A model generated the notes under the pieces. The model was given only the letters and a program-made list of their open reading frames with translations, was not told where the DNA came from and ran no database searches. A stretch of 46,904 nucleotides of DNA from contig NZ_JADU01000027.1 of assembly GCF_000518545.1 (NCBI RefSeq), positions 1-46,904 on the forward strand. The letters are read 5' to 3'. Both the position numbers and the translations under genes were made by a program. The stretch is from Hallella seregens ATCC 51272. Lineage in GTDB: Bacteria; Bacteroidota; Bacteroidia; Bacteroidales; Bacteroidaceae. Below, piece by piece: positions 46,385 through 46,904 of this stretch; position 1 is the first letter of the stretch; every line of letters starts with the position of its first letter.

Positions 46385-46904
46385 TGATACTTTTGGCCAA
46401 ATAATTTTGCTCCTATTGGCTAAAATATGATTGCCCCCCCCTTGGCCAAAATAATATAAATCACTTGATGCAAGTGTTGTTAGAGATTTTTTGTAGATTA
46501 GTGTACCCGAGTCCTGGTGTAGCGGGTAACTATAAAATCTATACAAATGAACAAGAGAATCAAAAGCATCTTAAGGAGTCGTCCGGAATGGGAATCAAGG
46601 AAACGTCAGATGCGTTTCACGCTTCCCGTAACACGGTTCGCAAGTATGTCCGCCTGTTCCTTTCAAGCGGAAAGAGCATTGACCAGCTTCTGTCCCTCTC
46701 CGACGAGCAGTTGCATGAGCTGTTTGGCTGTGGGGAATCCCGTCGTCGGGAACCGTCACCAAGAAAGGTTGAGGGAAAAAGCTTTCTGGCATATGCCCTC
46801 GGCCACGAGGCGTGCATAAGGGGATTCCGCACTTTCTATGCCAATGCCCCAAAACTGCTCGGGGCACTGAAAGTGGCCAAAATCAAAGGTACACTCGAGG
46901 CAGA
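46385..46904 (+). mobile_element. left part of an IS21-like element (internally deleted)
   Basis: The element begins about 46385 with TGATACTTTTGGCCAAATAA. IS21 ends start with TG and carry repeated binding sites, and three copies of TTGGCYAAA are here at 46393, 46416 and 46442 (the last two separated by a run of eight C). A leader of about 80 bases leads to the transposase start at 46547. The right end is outside the window. Insertion into the HTCS gene is inferred from the loss of kinase similarity at the same point. Confidence 0.65.
46547..46904 (+). pseudogene. IS21 transposase remnant: istA N-terminus joined to istB
   Basis: The first 12 codons (MNKRIKSILRSR) fit an IstA start. The rest is in another frame: from about 46581 the reading is SSGMGIKETSDAFHASRNTV and on through the HTH and HELFGCGESRRREPSPRKV, an IstA N-terminus, so a frameshift of one or two bases lies near 46580. 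Directly after RKV the sequence becomes EGKSFLAYALGHEACIRGFR and continues like IstB, the AAA+ helper, beginning at its Walker A motif. So most of istA and the start of istB are gone and the join is in frame. It cannot make active transposase but may make an HTH-ATPase chimera from ATG 46588. It is cut by the window end. Confidence 0.6.

Overview
The window comes from a Bacteroidota genome, most likely order Bacteroidales and Prevotellaceae-like. Evidence: TAnnTTTG-type -7 promoter boxes upstream of many genes, a PorE-type type IX secretion (T9SS) lipoprotein, several secreted proteins with T9SS-like C-terminal tails, a TonB-dependent receptor with an N-terminal carboxypeptidase-regulatory-like domain, DUF4876/DUF6850 proteins, a hybrid two-component system and a C10 protease. 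By eye the DNA is GC-rich for the order up to about 39.6 kb and more AT-rich after that, most clearly in the last 2.5 kb.

Layout. 1-133: 41-bp tandem repeats with palindromic cores. 275-4880 (minus): mrp, then rhlE and porE. 5.1-12.4 kb: two glycan-degrading enzymes, a GH115 alpha-glucuronidase and a 1248-residue protein that joins an alginate-lyase-like domain, a GH28-like beta-helix and a GH88 domain; trmB lies between them on the minus strand. 12.6-13.0 kb: tRNA-Ser(GCT) and two identical tRNA-Glu(CTC) genes on the minus strand. 13.1-13.7 kb: a TlpA-like thioredoxin. 13.7-23.3 kb (minus): a probable six-gene envelope operon in the order TonB receptor, small Ig-like lipoprotein, small secreted protein with a sorting-like tail, DUF4876 protein, DUF6850 outer-membrane barrel, M16 zinc protease. 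23.6-28.1 kb: a PL11 rhamnogalacturonan lyase fused to autotransporter-type passenger repeats and a sorting-like tail. 28.5-30.7 kb (minus): xpt, a xanthine permease and a YecH-like protein. 30.9-32.3 kb: flotillin. 32.5-34.0 kb (minus): a lipoprotein thioredoxin with a MarR-type regulator, and bcp. 34.3-37.6 kb: rfbB, manC, manA (nucleotide sugars). 37.6-39.6 kb (minus): a secreted OB-fold-like protein and a secreted nonspecific endonuclease. 39.9-44.5 kb: a C10 cysteine protease and an S9 dipeptidyl peptidase. 44.7-46.4 kb (minus): a hybrid two-component regulator that has lost its sensor half at the edge of an IS21-like element, which itself looks internally deleted (istA start joined to istB).

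How it fits together. Most of the window serves the cell envelope and the use of external polymers: plant-type glycans (glucuronoxylan, rhamnogalacturonan, uronic-acid polymers), protein and nucleic acid. Several of these secreted proteins carry C-termini that could use the T9SS, of which porE encodes a component. No SusC/SusD pair is present, so the glycan enzymes stand outside a classical PUL. The least understood units are the TonB-DUF4876-DUF6850-M16 operon and the three-domain glycan enzyme.
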